A DNA stretch of 64,000 nucleotides from Lophium mytilinum (lineage: Eukaryota; Ascomycota; Dothideomycetes; Mytilinidiales; Mytilinidiaceae), in the NCBI GenBank assembly GCA_010093605.1, contig MU004188.1, forward strand, positions 816,341 through 880,340. The letters run 5' to 3'. A program made the position numbers and the translations under genes. Position 1 is the first letter of the stretch, and every line of letters begins with the position of its first letter. Shown in pieces: positions 23,432 to 34,724 of the stretch. Under the pieces are notes generated by a model that ran no database searches, was not told the origin of the DNA, and was given only the letters and a program-made list of their open reading frames with translations.

Positions 23432-25746
23432 TGATTGCTTTGTATTTCCTAACACGAACGAAACCTGTACAGTATAGCTTCTCTCGTCTTGCTTCTTTTG
23501 CAGCGCGTCTCAGTCTCATTACCTTGGCATGTCGGGTGTTCTTCGTTCTTCAGCGTGGCGCATTTGGGATGCTGTTGCATTATTTTCCGATTGATGTAGC
23601 TTATACTTCGCATAAAAGCTTGGGGGCCGCTTGGTCCCGTCTCCTGATCGTATATCCACGTGGCGGTATCACGCGTAGGAAAAGTCTGTATATACTGAAG
23701 CCTCAAAGCCAAGGCGCTTGTAATTATGAAAATCCTACCCCTGTATGTCTCTGATTCGCATTGCAACCGTGAGGTGATGACTATTTGCATCTAGGCTTTT
23801 CGATACTTTACACGGCGGCTCATACGTCTGCTTTGACGCCTTCTTCAACGTCTACTTCTCTATCTCTTATACGACAGGAATGTGGGTGCCCGTCGCGACA
23901 TCGCCAGATTATTTCCAACGACGTCCTTGCTGTGCTGCGCTAGGACGGGTGGAACTCTCACCGAGCTCTCTGTTTAGCAACATGGCCGCATGGCTTCGTT
24001 CGAAGAGGGGCATTTCAGTCAAGACATTTCGCTATCCTGTTTGTAGTTTCTGAGCGAATACGCCCAGAAGTTACTATGCCTTGAGCGGAGTAGGAAAGCA
24101 CTATTGCCGGGAGAAGTCGGCATTCGTCATAACTGTTGTAGAGAATGTTCACGTAGTTATGGCTTTGTTCAATGGACACTCTGCCCTCGGAGCCAACCCA
24201 GTGTACCACTGATTCATAGACTCCTGTATTATATCGCAGTCGTGAGGTGGTACCTCTCTGAACTTCCAAATCATAGCTCATGAGGACCCCAAAAACCTCA
24301 CAAGTCTCCCGTCGCGTTAGGTCTTTCGTCTGTCAGCCGGAGTATTGTTAGGCGTTTGTTCCGTGCTCGACGAATCGGCCTTGGCAAAGAAGGTGGTTAG
24401 CAAAGAGAAAGGGCGGAAACGTCTGTGAGCACTAAGCAACAGAATCTGCTCAACACCGACGACGGGCCGCAATAGCTGTATCCAAGCCTTCCGGACGCCG
24501 TGTATCCGGCGGCTGGCCAGCGAAGAAACTCGCAACGACTCTTTCCATGGCCGTCGTGCGCCGTGTCGCGTTGCAACAAAGGCAGAAGATGTCGCGACAG
24601 GCACGCCACCCGTGACACAGCAGCACCTGAGAATTCCTTTTTGCGGCTGCTGGGCGGCTTTCGTAAATATGGTATTGGGTAATGGCAATGATGCCATCCG
24701 AGTGGGAAATGGCGTTTTGGCGTGCTAAGCCCTAAGATCGGGCGCGCCGCAAAGCTGGGCCTGCTCGGCGTGGGCACGGCTAGTGACCTCATCTCCAGGG
24801 ATTACGACGGCACATGGGTGTGAAACGGGCGGGTCGAAACATGTGGGGAACTGTCTTTGCGCAGAACACACAAGACCCGCGCCGCCGGTTCACAGCGTGG
24901 AGGGCTTCAGATGGAGCTGCGACCTCCATTCCGAGTCTGCGAAGCTCTACTAGACGCGCAAGCAACTTCAAGCATCCTCAAGCCCTGCCGAGCACTTGGA
25001 TGCCACGCCCCGCAGATCGCCATCGGATCGGGAACCGAGTGGCTGCTAGCCCAACGCCGCGACCGCGACTAAAGCGGGCGTGGTGATTGTGAATGCGACA
25101 CCCGCCTCTTCCTACCTCATGCACTGTAGCATCTCACGCCGGATGGCCAGTTCGCGCGCAGCATGCCTCGCAGTGTAGTGACCAGAACGCCTCCAGGATG
25201 GCGAACCCTACCTGCCGTGTGATCGTCCTTGCCGTAGCCCGCGCGACTAATGTTATCGTGCCTTCGTGCGCGGGCGGAACGCTCCTTCGGACTCGCTGAT
25301 TCCCTCACGCCTTTGTTCGAGCGCCGTTTCTGGTCGCCAGGTCCATCGTCCAGAGATGGAGAGACCTCGATCCACGGTACAGCGCCGCCTCGCCCCACGT
25401 TGGGATCAGAATCAGCGGGGCGTGCTGGTCCAATGGCTGCGCGTCCTCAGTGTGGTGACAAAAAGCCAACCACCGGGCCCGTATGCACAAGGTTCAGCAA
25501 ATCCTGCCTTGACTAACGTTAGCTCGCCTTGGAACGCAAACGGACTTTGACCACATCCATTGACCTACAATTCATAAAGCCCGCCCGCTCTCCGCGTCGC
25601 ACATCACAACCTCACAATTGTTGCCCCCACTCCAAACCCGTACCTCACCGTCGCCAACTCGAAATCAGGTGGTTAATGCTGTCCGTGGCCAACGCTCGCC
25701 GTCCCTTTTATTACACCCCCCTCAAGCAGAGCATCCGCTCGGTAAA
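23432..25746. other. Intergenic, 2.3 kb, no supported gene
   Basis: Frames up to about 130 codons occur on both strands in a GC-rich part (24300-25500), without motifs or splice coherence. The last few hundred bases should contain the permease promoter and 5' UTR. Confidence 0.45.
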
Positions 25747-27421
25747 ATGGCGTTAGGCTTTGGAACCAAGAAGAAGGCCAGCAAGGCCGACCTTGGCGAA
25801 AAAGACTACTCTCGCGACTCTCCAGATCTGAAAGACGGCTATGACGTCGAAAATGCTGGTGGTCCTCGCCGCGCAAGCCTAGTCCCCGAAGACAGCGATG
25901 GCGCTAGCTTCGATGTCGGCAAGCAGATTGAGATGGAGGCCGAGAACGCCATCAAGTACAGGACTTGCAGCTGGCAGAAAGTATGTTGTGGCCGCCTTTG
26001 GGCCTAGCATTCATCCTTTGCGAAACAATAATGCTCATGTGACACCAGACCGCTGCCCTGCTCTTTTCCGAGTATATCTGCTTGGCCATCATGTCGTTCC
26101 CGTACTCGTACTCAGTTCTGGGGCTGGTTCCCGGCTTGATTCTGACCGTCGTGGTGGCCGCCTTAGTGTTGTATACGTCTCTCACCGTTTGGTAAGACTC
26201 GCTTGCCACATGCGCTCATAACCAATCACTTATATGAATAAAGGGAGTTCTGCCTTCGCCATCCGAATGTCAAGGATGTCTGCGATGTTGGGAAGATTAT
26301 CTTCTGGAATAGCGATGTGGCATGGTGGTTCACAGCTGTGATGTTCATCCTCAACAATACCTTCATCCAGGGCTTCCACTGCCTTGTTGGCGCCAAGTAC
26401 CTCAACACCATGACGAACAACAGTGTTTGCACTATTGGGTTCTCTGCAATCGTGGCTTGCATCTCTTTGCTCTGCTCGTTGCCCAGGACTTTCGACACTC
26501 TTTCTAAGATCGCAACGCTTTCGGCAATCACGACATTCCTTTCAGTCTTGTTGGCGACCATTTTCGCTGGAATCGAGGCTCATCCGGCAGGCTATCCTAA
26601 ATTTGGCGAGCCTACAGTCCTAGCCATCCCAGCCGCCGGAACTACCTTTGTCGCTGGCATGAATGCCTTCATGAACATCAGTTACACGTTCATTGGTCAG
26701 ATCACGATTCCCAGCTTCATTGCGGAAATGAAGGAGCCCAAAGACTTCCCCAAGGCTCTATGGGCCGTAACCATTGCCGAGATCTTTGTCTTCAGCCTGG
26801 TCGGGTCCATTGTGTACGCCTACACGGGAACGAACTACAACACGGCGCCTGCGTTCGGGTCTCTGGAGGAGCCATACCTCAAGATCTCGTTCTCTTTCAT
26901 GATTCCGACTTTGATCTTCCTGGGTGTCTTGTACGCTTCCGTGTCTGCCCGATTCGTCTTCTTCTCCATCTTCAAGAACACGAAGCACTACGGCAGCCAC
27001 ACCGCCGTTGGCTGGGCATCCTGGGTCGGCATTTTGGCTGTGACCTGGGTCTTCGCCTTCATCATCGCAGAAGTCATCCCGTTCTTCTCGTACCTGCTGT
27101 CCCTGATGAGCTCCCTCTTTGACTCCTTTTTTGGATTCATCTTCTGGGGAGTGGCCTACATCCGGATGCGCCGTGCAGAGCATGGAGCTCGGTTCTGGGT
27201 GGGACGTGGATGGAAGGGATATGTTGGGCTCGTCTCCAACATCATTATCATCATTATTGGATTCTTCTTCCTGACTGCTGGCACATATGTAAGCTTCGTC
27301 CGACTTACTTCCACTTTCACTGCTAACTCGAAACTTGCAGGCTTCCGTGCAAGCTATTATTGATGGCTATGCAACGACCGGATTTGGAGGACCGTTTTCT
27401 TGCGCGTCGAACGGGTTGTAG
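25747..27421 (+). CDS. AAAP-family amino-acid permease (Mtr-like)
   Basis: Exons 25747-25980, 26049-26191, 26244-27288 and 27341-27421; 500 aa. It is a plasma-membrane transporter of the amino acid/auxin permease family, similar in layout to Neurospora Mtr (neutral aliphatic and aromatic amino acids). A hydrophilic N-terminus of about 75 residues precedes the first TM, AALLFSEYICLAIMSFPYSYSVLGLVPG, which carries the conserved FPYSYSVLG helix break. About 11 TM segments follow; SYTFIGQITIPSFIAEMKEP is the other strong family block. The C-terminus is GYATTGFGGPFSCASNG. Four exons join in frame, and the fourth encodes only the last 26 residues. The substrate is inferred from the family. Confidence 0.87.
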
Positions 27422-27741
27422 ATAATGTCAGATAGAGCGAGGTGTTCAGTGCACGGCAGACACGATTCAGGATACTAAAATTGTTAATACATACAAATGC
27501 ACTAAGTCGCAATAGTCACCAAGGATTGCTCATATTTTTGTCTTTTGCACGTGCCATGAATCCGGCCTGTCAATCCATCAGGTGCTTCATCCGCACGCTT
27601 GCCCAATGTGACGTCGTCTCGCTTCGCCAGCAGAAACAAACTCCCCACCTAGGCGTCCAAAGCCTCCGTAGTCTCCTCCCTCTTCTCAACCCTCTTCGCC
27701 AATCCAGCTCCCTCACAAACCTCCGTAAGCCATTCGACAGA
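27422..27741. other. Spacer, OPI3 promoter region
   Basis: 320 bp between the permease stop and the OPI3 start. It is open in frame with OPI3 from 27442, but the conserved N-terminus begins at 27742. Confidence 0.4.
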
Positions 27742-28656
27742 ATGACGGGCCTCATCGACTTCAGCCAGCCGACATTGTGGGGTAGGCACTAGCTGAATCT
27801 CGTGAAGTCTGCTGTGATCTAATCCCGACAACAGCTGCGGCCGCTTCAATTGCGTTTAACCCGACATTCTGGAAGTACGACCATCCCTCCCCGACCATTT
27901 CCTCGACTTTAGGCTAACTCTACACGTAGCATCGCAGCTCGCCAAGGTACACCTCTCTCGACGATTCCCACAAGCACCCAACCCTCTCTCTGACACGATG
28001 CCTTCGTGCCGCTTTAGAATACCACAATAAGGCCATTACGAAGCTCTTTGGCGGGAACTCTCTACATGGATGCTATGCCTTGGCCGTTACGATATTCTCT
28101 CTGGGGATAATTCGCGATCTCATGTACGTGCAGCGAACGCAACCCTCTCTCCGCATCTCCACGCTCCTCGAAGCTCAGTCTACTAACGTGTGGCATAGCT
28201 ACCACTTCACCCTTCAAGCACAGCCAGTGCACCCGCTCCTCGACAATCCTACCGTGAAAGCCCTCTCATACGGCCTCTTCCTCTCCGGAAATGTTCTCGT
28301 CCTCTCCTCAATGTGGGCGCTCGGCGTGACAGGCACATACCTCGGAGACTACTTCGGCATTCTCATGGATGCGCCTGTCACGTCTTTCCCGTTCAACGTC
28401 ACGGATGCGCCTATGTATCACGGCTCGACTATGTCGTTCCTTGCGACGGCGTTGTGGGCTGGGAAGCCGGCTGGTGTGGCGCTGACGGGATTGGTGTGGG
28501 CCGCGTATACGGTTGCGAGGCAATTTGAGGAGTGAGTCTCGCCCTAGAGTCGAGCTCTTCACATATGTGCTAACTTGGGTTTTCTGTAGCCCGTTCACTA
28601 CGGAGATATATGCCAAGAGAGAGCGCGAGCGGGCTGCGGGGAAGAAAAGCTCGTAG
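27742..28656 (+). CDS. OPI3: Phospholipid N-methyltransferase Opi3
   Basis: Six exons: 27742-27781, 27835-27874, 27930-27946 (17 nt), 28018-28123, 28199-28531 and 28590-28656; 200 aa. The enzyme methylates phosphatidyl-mono- and dimethylethanolamine with S-adenosylmethionine in the ER membrane, the last steps to phosphatidylcholine. Motifs: AFNPTFWNIAARQEYHN, LHGCYALAVTIFSLGIIRD, the SAM/lipid-binding block SSMWALGVTGTYLGDYFGILM, FPFNVTDAPMYHGSTMSFL, and a C-terminal basic tail DPFTTEIYAKRERERAAGKK. Length is standard. Intron 4 (75 nt) does not shift the frame and has a near-perfect branch site, CTACTAAC. The 17-nt exon was placed by frame and by the conserved NIAARQ. Confidence 0.88.
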
Positions 28657-29267
28657 TCGAAGTCCGGTGTCTTCGAAAGTGTTCAATTGAGAAGACTCGA
28701 GGGGTATCGGCAACCGAAATCTGATGCTCCAGCGCACAAATGCATAGATTCAACATGTAAAGTACGAAGTTACGAAAACAGCATAGTGGCGTTTTGCGGG
28801 TATTCAACTGCCTCTGCAATGACCTTGGGATACTCATTGCAACTAAAAAGCTGGAGTCCTGTTTTGTGTTTCGTTGGTGGTGGGCAACATTTTAGTAGCA
28901 TTTTATGTAATAATGAAATGATTTTGTCTCCGTGGCACTGCCCCAAAGTAATTAGATAGAGTACAAAGATCTGATATGTCTATCTACTTCCTCACTTTAT
29001 TCCATTGCGGCCTGAGGCCTGCGGTCGGTTACACTTCGGCGGACCACACGGAGCAGCCAACCCACATTCACCCACCACCGAGTACGAACACTCTAACGTA
29101 CCCGTTACTAGACCTCTCCCGGACATCTACAGCATGCGACCAGCTCTGACATGACCCTCTGCTTCTACCTAGCTAGCTTCTCGGATCACTTATAATTCTG
29201 CGTCACCTAAATATTTTCTCGCGGAGACGCACGACCTCGACCGCAAGCTGAAGAGCTATCCGTCATT
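28657..29267. other. Spacer between OPI3 and NAT1
   Basis: 610 bp containing the 3' UTR of OPI3 and the promoter of NAT1. Nothing else is recognised. Confidence 0.4.
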
Positions 29268-31964
29268 ATGCCTCAGCCATTGGCCTCCAAGGAGAACTCT
29301 CTCTTCCGTTCAGTCGTGAAGAATTACGAGTCCAAACAATACAAGAAGGGTACAGCTCTTCCTTTTCCCTCGGAAATCCCAAGCTCACTTCCCTAGGTCT
29401 CAAGGCCGCAGAACAGATCCTGCGCAAACACCCCAACCATGGCGACACTCAAGCCATGAAAGCCCTGATCCTCAACTCCCAAGGCCAAGCTGATGAGGCG
29501 TTTGCGCTGGCCAAAATTGCTCTCAAAAATGACATGCGGTCGCACGTTTGCTGGCATGTCTACGGGCTGCTCTACCGCTCCGTGAAGAACTACGAGGAGG
29601 CAATCAAGGCGTACAAATTTGCGTTGAAGATTGAGCCGGACTCTAACAACATTCTGCGGGATCTCGCACTGCTGCAGGTGCAGATGCGGGATTACCAGGG
29701 CTATATTCAGAGCAGGACGCTCATGCTGAAGACGCGGTCACAACAGAGGCAGAATTGGACTGGGTTGGCGGTGGCGTACCACCTTGCCGGGGATCTGAAA
29801 GAGGCAGAGAAGATACTGGTCACTTATGAAGGCACTCTGAAGAGCACACCGGCCAAGACGGACATTGAGCACTCGGAAGCTTCGCTTTACAAGAACACGG
29901 TTATAGCGGAGTCGGGAGATGTGAAACGGGCGTTGGACCACTTGGAGAGCCTCTACAAAGCTAATTTGGACCGGACTGCCGTAATGGAGCTACGCGCCGA
30001 GTACTTGCTGAGGCTGGAAAGGTACGAGGAAGCTGAGAAGGCCTACCGGGCGTTACTGGACAGGAACAACGAGTACCGGGAATACTACGATGGGCTGGAA
30101 CGCGCGCTGCAATTGGACAGATCGGGTGAGGAGTCGCGGTCAAAGCTCAAGGAGCTGTATGAGGAGTATGCAGCGAAGAGTGAGCGTTTAGACGCCGCGC
30201 GACGGATACCACTGGACTTTCTAGAAGGTAGGTTTTGTCCAATTAAACTTATAGCACTTACTCATGGTTTCAGGGGAGGAGTTCAAAGCAGCTGTCGACC
30301 CATACCTACGACGGATGTTCAGCAAGGGTGTCCCTTCGACATTTCCAAACATCAAAGCTCTATACGCGGAGCCATCGAAGAAGGAAATAATAGAAGAGCT
30401 TGTGACTGGGTACACTACTGAGAAAAAGATGAACGGATCGGCAGATGCGTCGACCAATGGAGACGTTTCAGAGCGTTTCGACCAGTCCGTCCTATACTTT
30501 CTCGCACAGCACTACAACTACCACCTAAGCCGCGACTTAGAGAAGGCTACGGAATACATAGACAAGGCACTCGAGCTGAATCCAAATTCAGTTGACTACA
30601 ACATGACTAAGGCGCGGATATGGAAGCACCTTGGCAATACGAAGAAGGCTACTGAGACTATGGAGCATGCTCGACAACTGGACGAGAAGGACCGTTACAT
30701 CAACACGAAGTCCGCTAAATACCAACTCCGCGACGACCAGAACGACGCTGCATTGAAGACGATGAGCAAGTTCACAAGAAACGAAACGCACGGCGGCCCA
30801 CTCGGAGATCTACATGATATGCAATGCATGTGGTACATCACCGAAGACGGCGAATCATACCGGCGACAGTTGAATCTTGGTCTTGCATTGAAACGATTTA
30901 ATTCCATCTACGACATATTTGACATTTGGCAAGACGACCAATTCGACTTCCACAGCTTCTCATTGCGGAAAGGACAGATCAGGGCGTATGTTGAGATGGT
31001 AAAATGGGAAGATCATCTGCGGGAGCATCCGATGTTCACGAGAGCAGCCATTTCTGCCGTGCAGATCTACCTCCTCCTTGCCGATGACCCATCCTTAGCG
31101 AACAAGAAAGAGAGCGAGGACAACCGGGACCCAGCCGAGAGGAAGAAGGCTGCGAAGAAAGCGAGAAAGGAGCTGGAGAAGCTTGAGAAGGAGACGGCTG
31201 AGAAGAAGGCCAACGCGGCAAAGAAAGCACCAACAGGCGCAGACGGCGAGCCGAAGAAAGAAGATCCGGATCCTAAAGGGGAAAAGCTTATTCAGACCAA
31301 GCAGCCGTTGGAGGACGCGATGAAGTTCCTGACGCCGCTGCTTGAGTTCAGCCCTAAGAATGTCGAGGCACAAATTCTGGGCTTTGAGGTCTTCATCAGG
31401 AGAAGTGAGTCGCTTCACTACCAATACAATATACTTTTCTAACCCAGTATCGCAGACAAACTCCTACTAGCCTTGAAATCCCTCCTCGCAACCGCATCAT
31501 TAGACCCCGAAAACCCCACCCTCCACGAACAAGCCATCCGTTTCCGCCGTGCCCGTAAGTCCCACTTACCCCTCCCCGCTCACCCCCTCACACAGACTGA
31601 TACCCTCATAGTCGATGCCTCATCCTCCTCCCTTCCCCCCAAAGTTTCCGAAGTCATCACCGCCCACTTCACCCTCATCCCGGCCTCCGAACCCCTCCCC
31701 GCCTTCAACGACGCCTTCCTGAAATCCCACGCCAAGTCTCCGCTCGCCGTGCACGCGGGACTGAAAGCCCGCTACCTCCTCGACCCGGCCTCGAAGTCGC
31801 AGAACGAGAAAGATCTGGTCGCTACGCTAGACCTTCCTGAAATTACATTTGAAGAGACGAAGCAGGGGTTGGGGCTGTTGGGGCAATGGGGAAGTGAGAC
31901 GGGGATTAAGGAGGAGTATAAGGAGAAGGCGAGGGGGAAGTGGCCGGAGTGTGGTGCGTTCTAG
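29268..31964 (+). CDS. NAT1: NatA auxiliary subunit Nat1/Naa15
   Basis: Exons 29268-29349, 29397-30227, 30274-31404, 31456-31554 and 31612-31964; 831 aa. It is the ribosome-anchoring scaffold of the NatA N-terminal acetyltransferase, partner of the catalytic Ard1/Naa10. The protein is built of TPR helices throughout: start PLASKENSLFRSVVKNYESKQYKKGLKAAEQIL, then LRKHPNHGDTQAMKALIL, YKFALKIEPDSNNILRDLALLQ and ATEYIDKALELNPNSVDY. A Lys/Glu-rich segment (EERKKAAKKARKELEKLEKE type, about residues 590-650) lies before the last helical part, as in other Naa15 proteins. All five exons join in frame and the length is normal. Confidence 0.9.
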
Positions 31965-33390
31965 TAAAGGAAGAGGAAGAGGAGAGAACTAGGAGGGGGA
32001 GGATGTTTAGGGGGGGGATTCTTTTTGAATTAGCTTGTGGGATATGTACTGCATACTACATTTATAGTGATAGACTGGTTTGGGATCTCGGCATGAGTGG
32101 GGCGGTGGATGTGGGGGAGATGAGTAGATAGGTATTCTATGGAAGCGGAAAAGTTTATAGATGTACAGAGTTGATTGGTTTGGTGTGTGACGTCGGCCCC
32201 TTCCTCGCTATTGGCATACGCAGCCAAAACCCGCATATCTGTTCTTCCGTTGTAATGGCTTCCTCACTCACTCACCTATCAATACAATACCTGACCATCC
32301 ACCGAAGTCGTTGCTGAACCGCTCTCATCACATCAGTGACCTGGATGGCGAAATCCGACTCTGCGCCTCTACGTGTTGCCATCTAGAAACCTTCCTCTTC
32401 GTAGGGAGAGCTAGAGCAGAGAGGTCCTCAGCTTGTCGCCGCTGAGGTCAACCCGAATCGACCGAATCGCCACCCTCAGTCGACACCAAGATATCGAATC
32501 TCTAGCTACGTCCTAGAGTAATTGCTTACCACCAGCTTTAAAGCACGGCAATGCGACCGACCTAATTAACCATTAAATCCGATCTAGAACACCCTCTACA
32601 CACACCTTACACTTTACACCTGTGTTAAGATAATAGATTCACATGATATTATTTATCCACAGTTATTAGGCCACAGGCCAAGCGGAGTATTACATAGGGG
32701 TTACCAATAGATGGGGGCGTGAGGGTAAAGTAGAAAGGATCTATCCCTCCTTTATCCCTCTACTATATGCATAGGTTTCTATCCTTAGGGTTAAGAGACT
32801 TTAAGATACCTTTATCCGACAATTCTTTATAGAGGAGCGAGGAGGGGGTATATTTGGCTACTCCCGGAGGGGTAAATTCCTTTTAATCCTGTTGGGTTGG
32901 GAGTGAATGTATTCTAGGGCGCTTTGGGGATAGCTTTAGGGGAGCCCTGGGCCTTGCCTTGTTAGTGGTCCTTCCGTAGATAGAACTAAGGAGGCCACCC
33001 TACCTCCCCATGTAAATTAATAATAAACAACTACCCTTCGCGCTCGCGCGCGTTGGCAGCCGAATCACATCAGCGACCTATGGTGCTGTGGCGCCACAGA
33101 ATTGAAGTGGTGCATATGAATCCGAAATGGGAATAGCGCCAATGCGGCTGCCATCTTTCACGCCCTTGCTTCCATCCTTCATCTCAACATCATCCCCGGC
33201 ATTGGTCGTTCGTCCAGTATTACGCCCTCTTCCATCGTACTGCGGATTGCTTGTAATGGGTATTGGCGCAATCTGTGTGTGGAAACAAGCCTCAGGCCTC
33301 CGGGCAGGTATTTGTTGGCAAGGACAGCCTTCACAGGGGTAAGAAGGGCCTTTGCATCCCAAGGACGTGTGTTGAACTAATGGCATTTCA
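31965..33390. other. Intergenic, 1.4 kb, A+T-rich in the middle
   Basis: No gene is recognised. The part 32560-33030 is richer in A+T and TA than its surroundings and might be an old, mutated repeat, but no terminal repeats or coding remains were found. A short similar phrase (CACATCAGTGACCT / CACATCAGCGACCT) occurs at about 32330 and 33066. Confidence 0.4.
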
Positions 33391-34690
33391 GAAGATAGAT
33401 TGTACGCTATTGTTATGTCGCTCTACACGTCTTCTTTGATTGGCGCCAGGGCCAGGACTCGGCTTCCAGTGCTGTCACGTGCCCAGAAAAGATTCTTGCC
33501 ACATCTACCACAGCACTGGAATCCAGATACGTCGCTCCCACAATACCTGAGGAAGGATTGGGAGGTGCTGACAGAGAGAGAGATCTCAAGCAATTCTCCT
33601 GGGGGTATCAATGGCAAACTATCCACAGACGCCCTGGACCGAAAATGGTTCTCTACCCAGAACGCCTATTTTTCCATCAACGTTTGGAGGAAGAGACGCT
33701 GAGCTATCTCAAGATTGTCGAACATTCTATGGAGATAAGCCATTTAGAAAGCGACGTCGTCAACTTTAGGATTGCACAACGCCAAGCCGCGAAGCTATAT
33801 TATCTTAACCGTAGTCTATCGAACAGAGTCTACGACGGGTTGAGATATTTTCCAAGACGCCCAGCGTGCGCCAGTTTTCTCGAGGTTTCACTGACTTGAA
33901 AAAAGAGCTCTTCGACGATTTGAGAAATCTCGACGGGCACGCGAAATGTACCATGCTCAATTCTTTTGATCCACTCCTAAATCGGTTTACATCTGCACGG
34001 CGAATTCCCGAAATTTGGATTCATGAGATCTTACTACTGTATAAAGACGTCACAATCGAGATGTGGAGCCTTCAGCGGTCCAGGAATCCTATGGGACATA
34101 TGGTACGCTGGTGGGATACAATGCTAGCACAATATGCGCTAGGAAAAAACCGCATCTTCGAGATGAGGGATTTGTTCCAACTGACTCTAGTCCGCAACGC
34201 ATGTCTAAGTGAGCAAAGGTTGTACTTTGTGGCTGCAACGAATCAAGTCTTTGAGCTCCACCATGTTGGGGCGTCAGAAGTGGAGAAATATATACGATGA
34301 GTAATAACAGCAAGGAATGCGAAAATCGTAACCCTTATAGATGTTGCCCTCGTTAGCGACCTTTTGCTCAGAATCTCGGGTTTAGTCAGAGACATAGAGC
34401 GTTTGCGGCGTGAAGAATTGCTTCCGCTTTTAGCCTTGCGAGCTCAAAAGATACAAGGGAGGAAATTGGAAGAAGCGATACGGATCTCTAAACAACTGTT
34501 GAAACGATGCGAGTTGCGGACTCAGGAGTTCTATCGTGAACAAAACGCAAGATTCGAGGGATTTGTATCCCAGGCTCAGGGTTGGCAGAGACGCTCCATC
34601 ATCAAGTCCAAGAAACGCGAGCTACCAAAGAAGGTTTTCACAGTGGGCAGGATGGGCAACCCACCATCTTCCCGTCGGGTTTCGGTTTGA
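33391..34690 (+). pseudogene. Unknown helical protein gene, apparently decaying
   Basis: Protein-like sequence runs through three frames. A first part (33400-33700) includes LRKDWEVLTEREISSNSPGG. A second (about 33640-33850) includes RQAAKLYYLNRSLSNRVYDGLRYF. A third (33850-34690) begins SKTPSVRQFSRGFTDLKKEL and continues DLRNLDGHAKC. The passage from second to third frame happens within a few bases and looks like an indel rather than an intron. At 34298-34300 an in-frame TGA interrupts GASEVEKYIR * VITARNAKIV, after which the same frame stays open for another 130 codons, rich in Leu, Arg and Glu and likely coiled coil. No family name is offered. It could still be expressed as a shorter protein. 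Its end lies 34 bp from the convergent PAC2 stop. Confidence 0.5.
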
Positions 34691-34724
34691 TTCATTCAGA
34701 TGTCGGCTAGTCATCACTTCTCAG

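Noticed and set aside
32560-33030. Old repeat in the A+T-rich stretch
   Set aside because: No terminal repeats, target duplication or coding remains could be found by eye.
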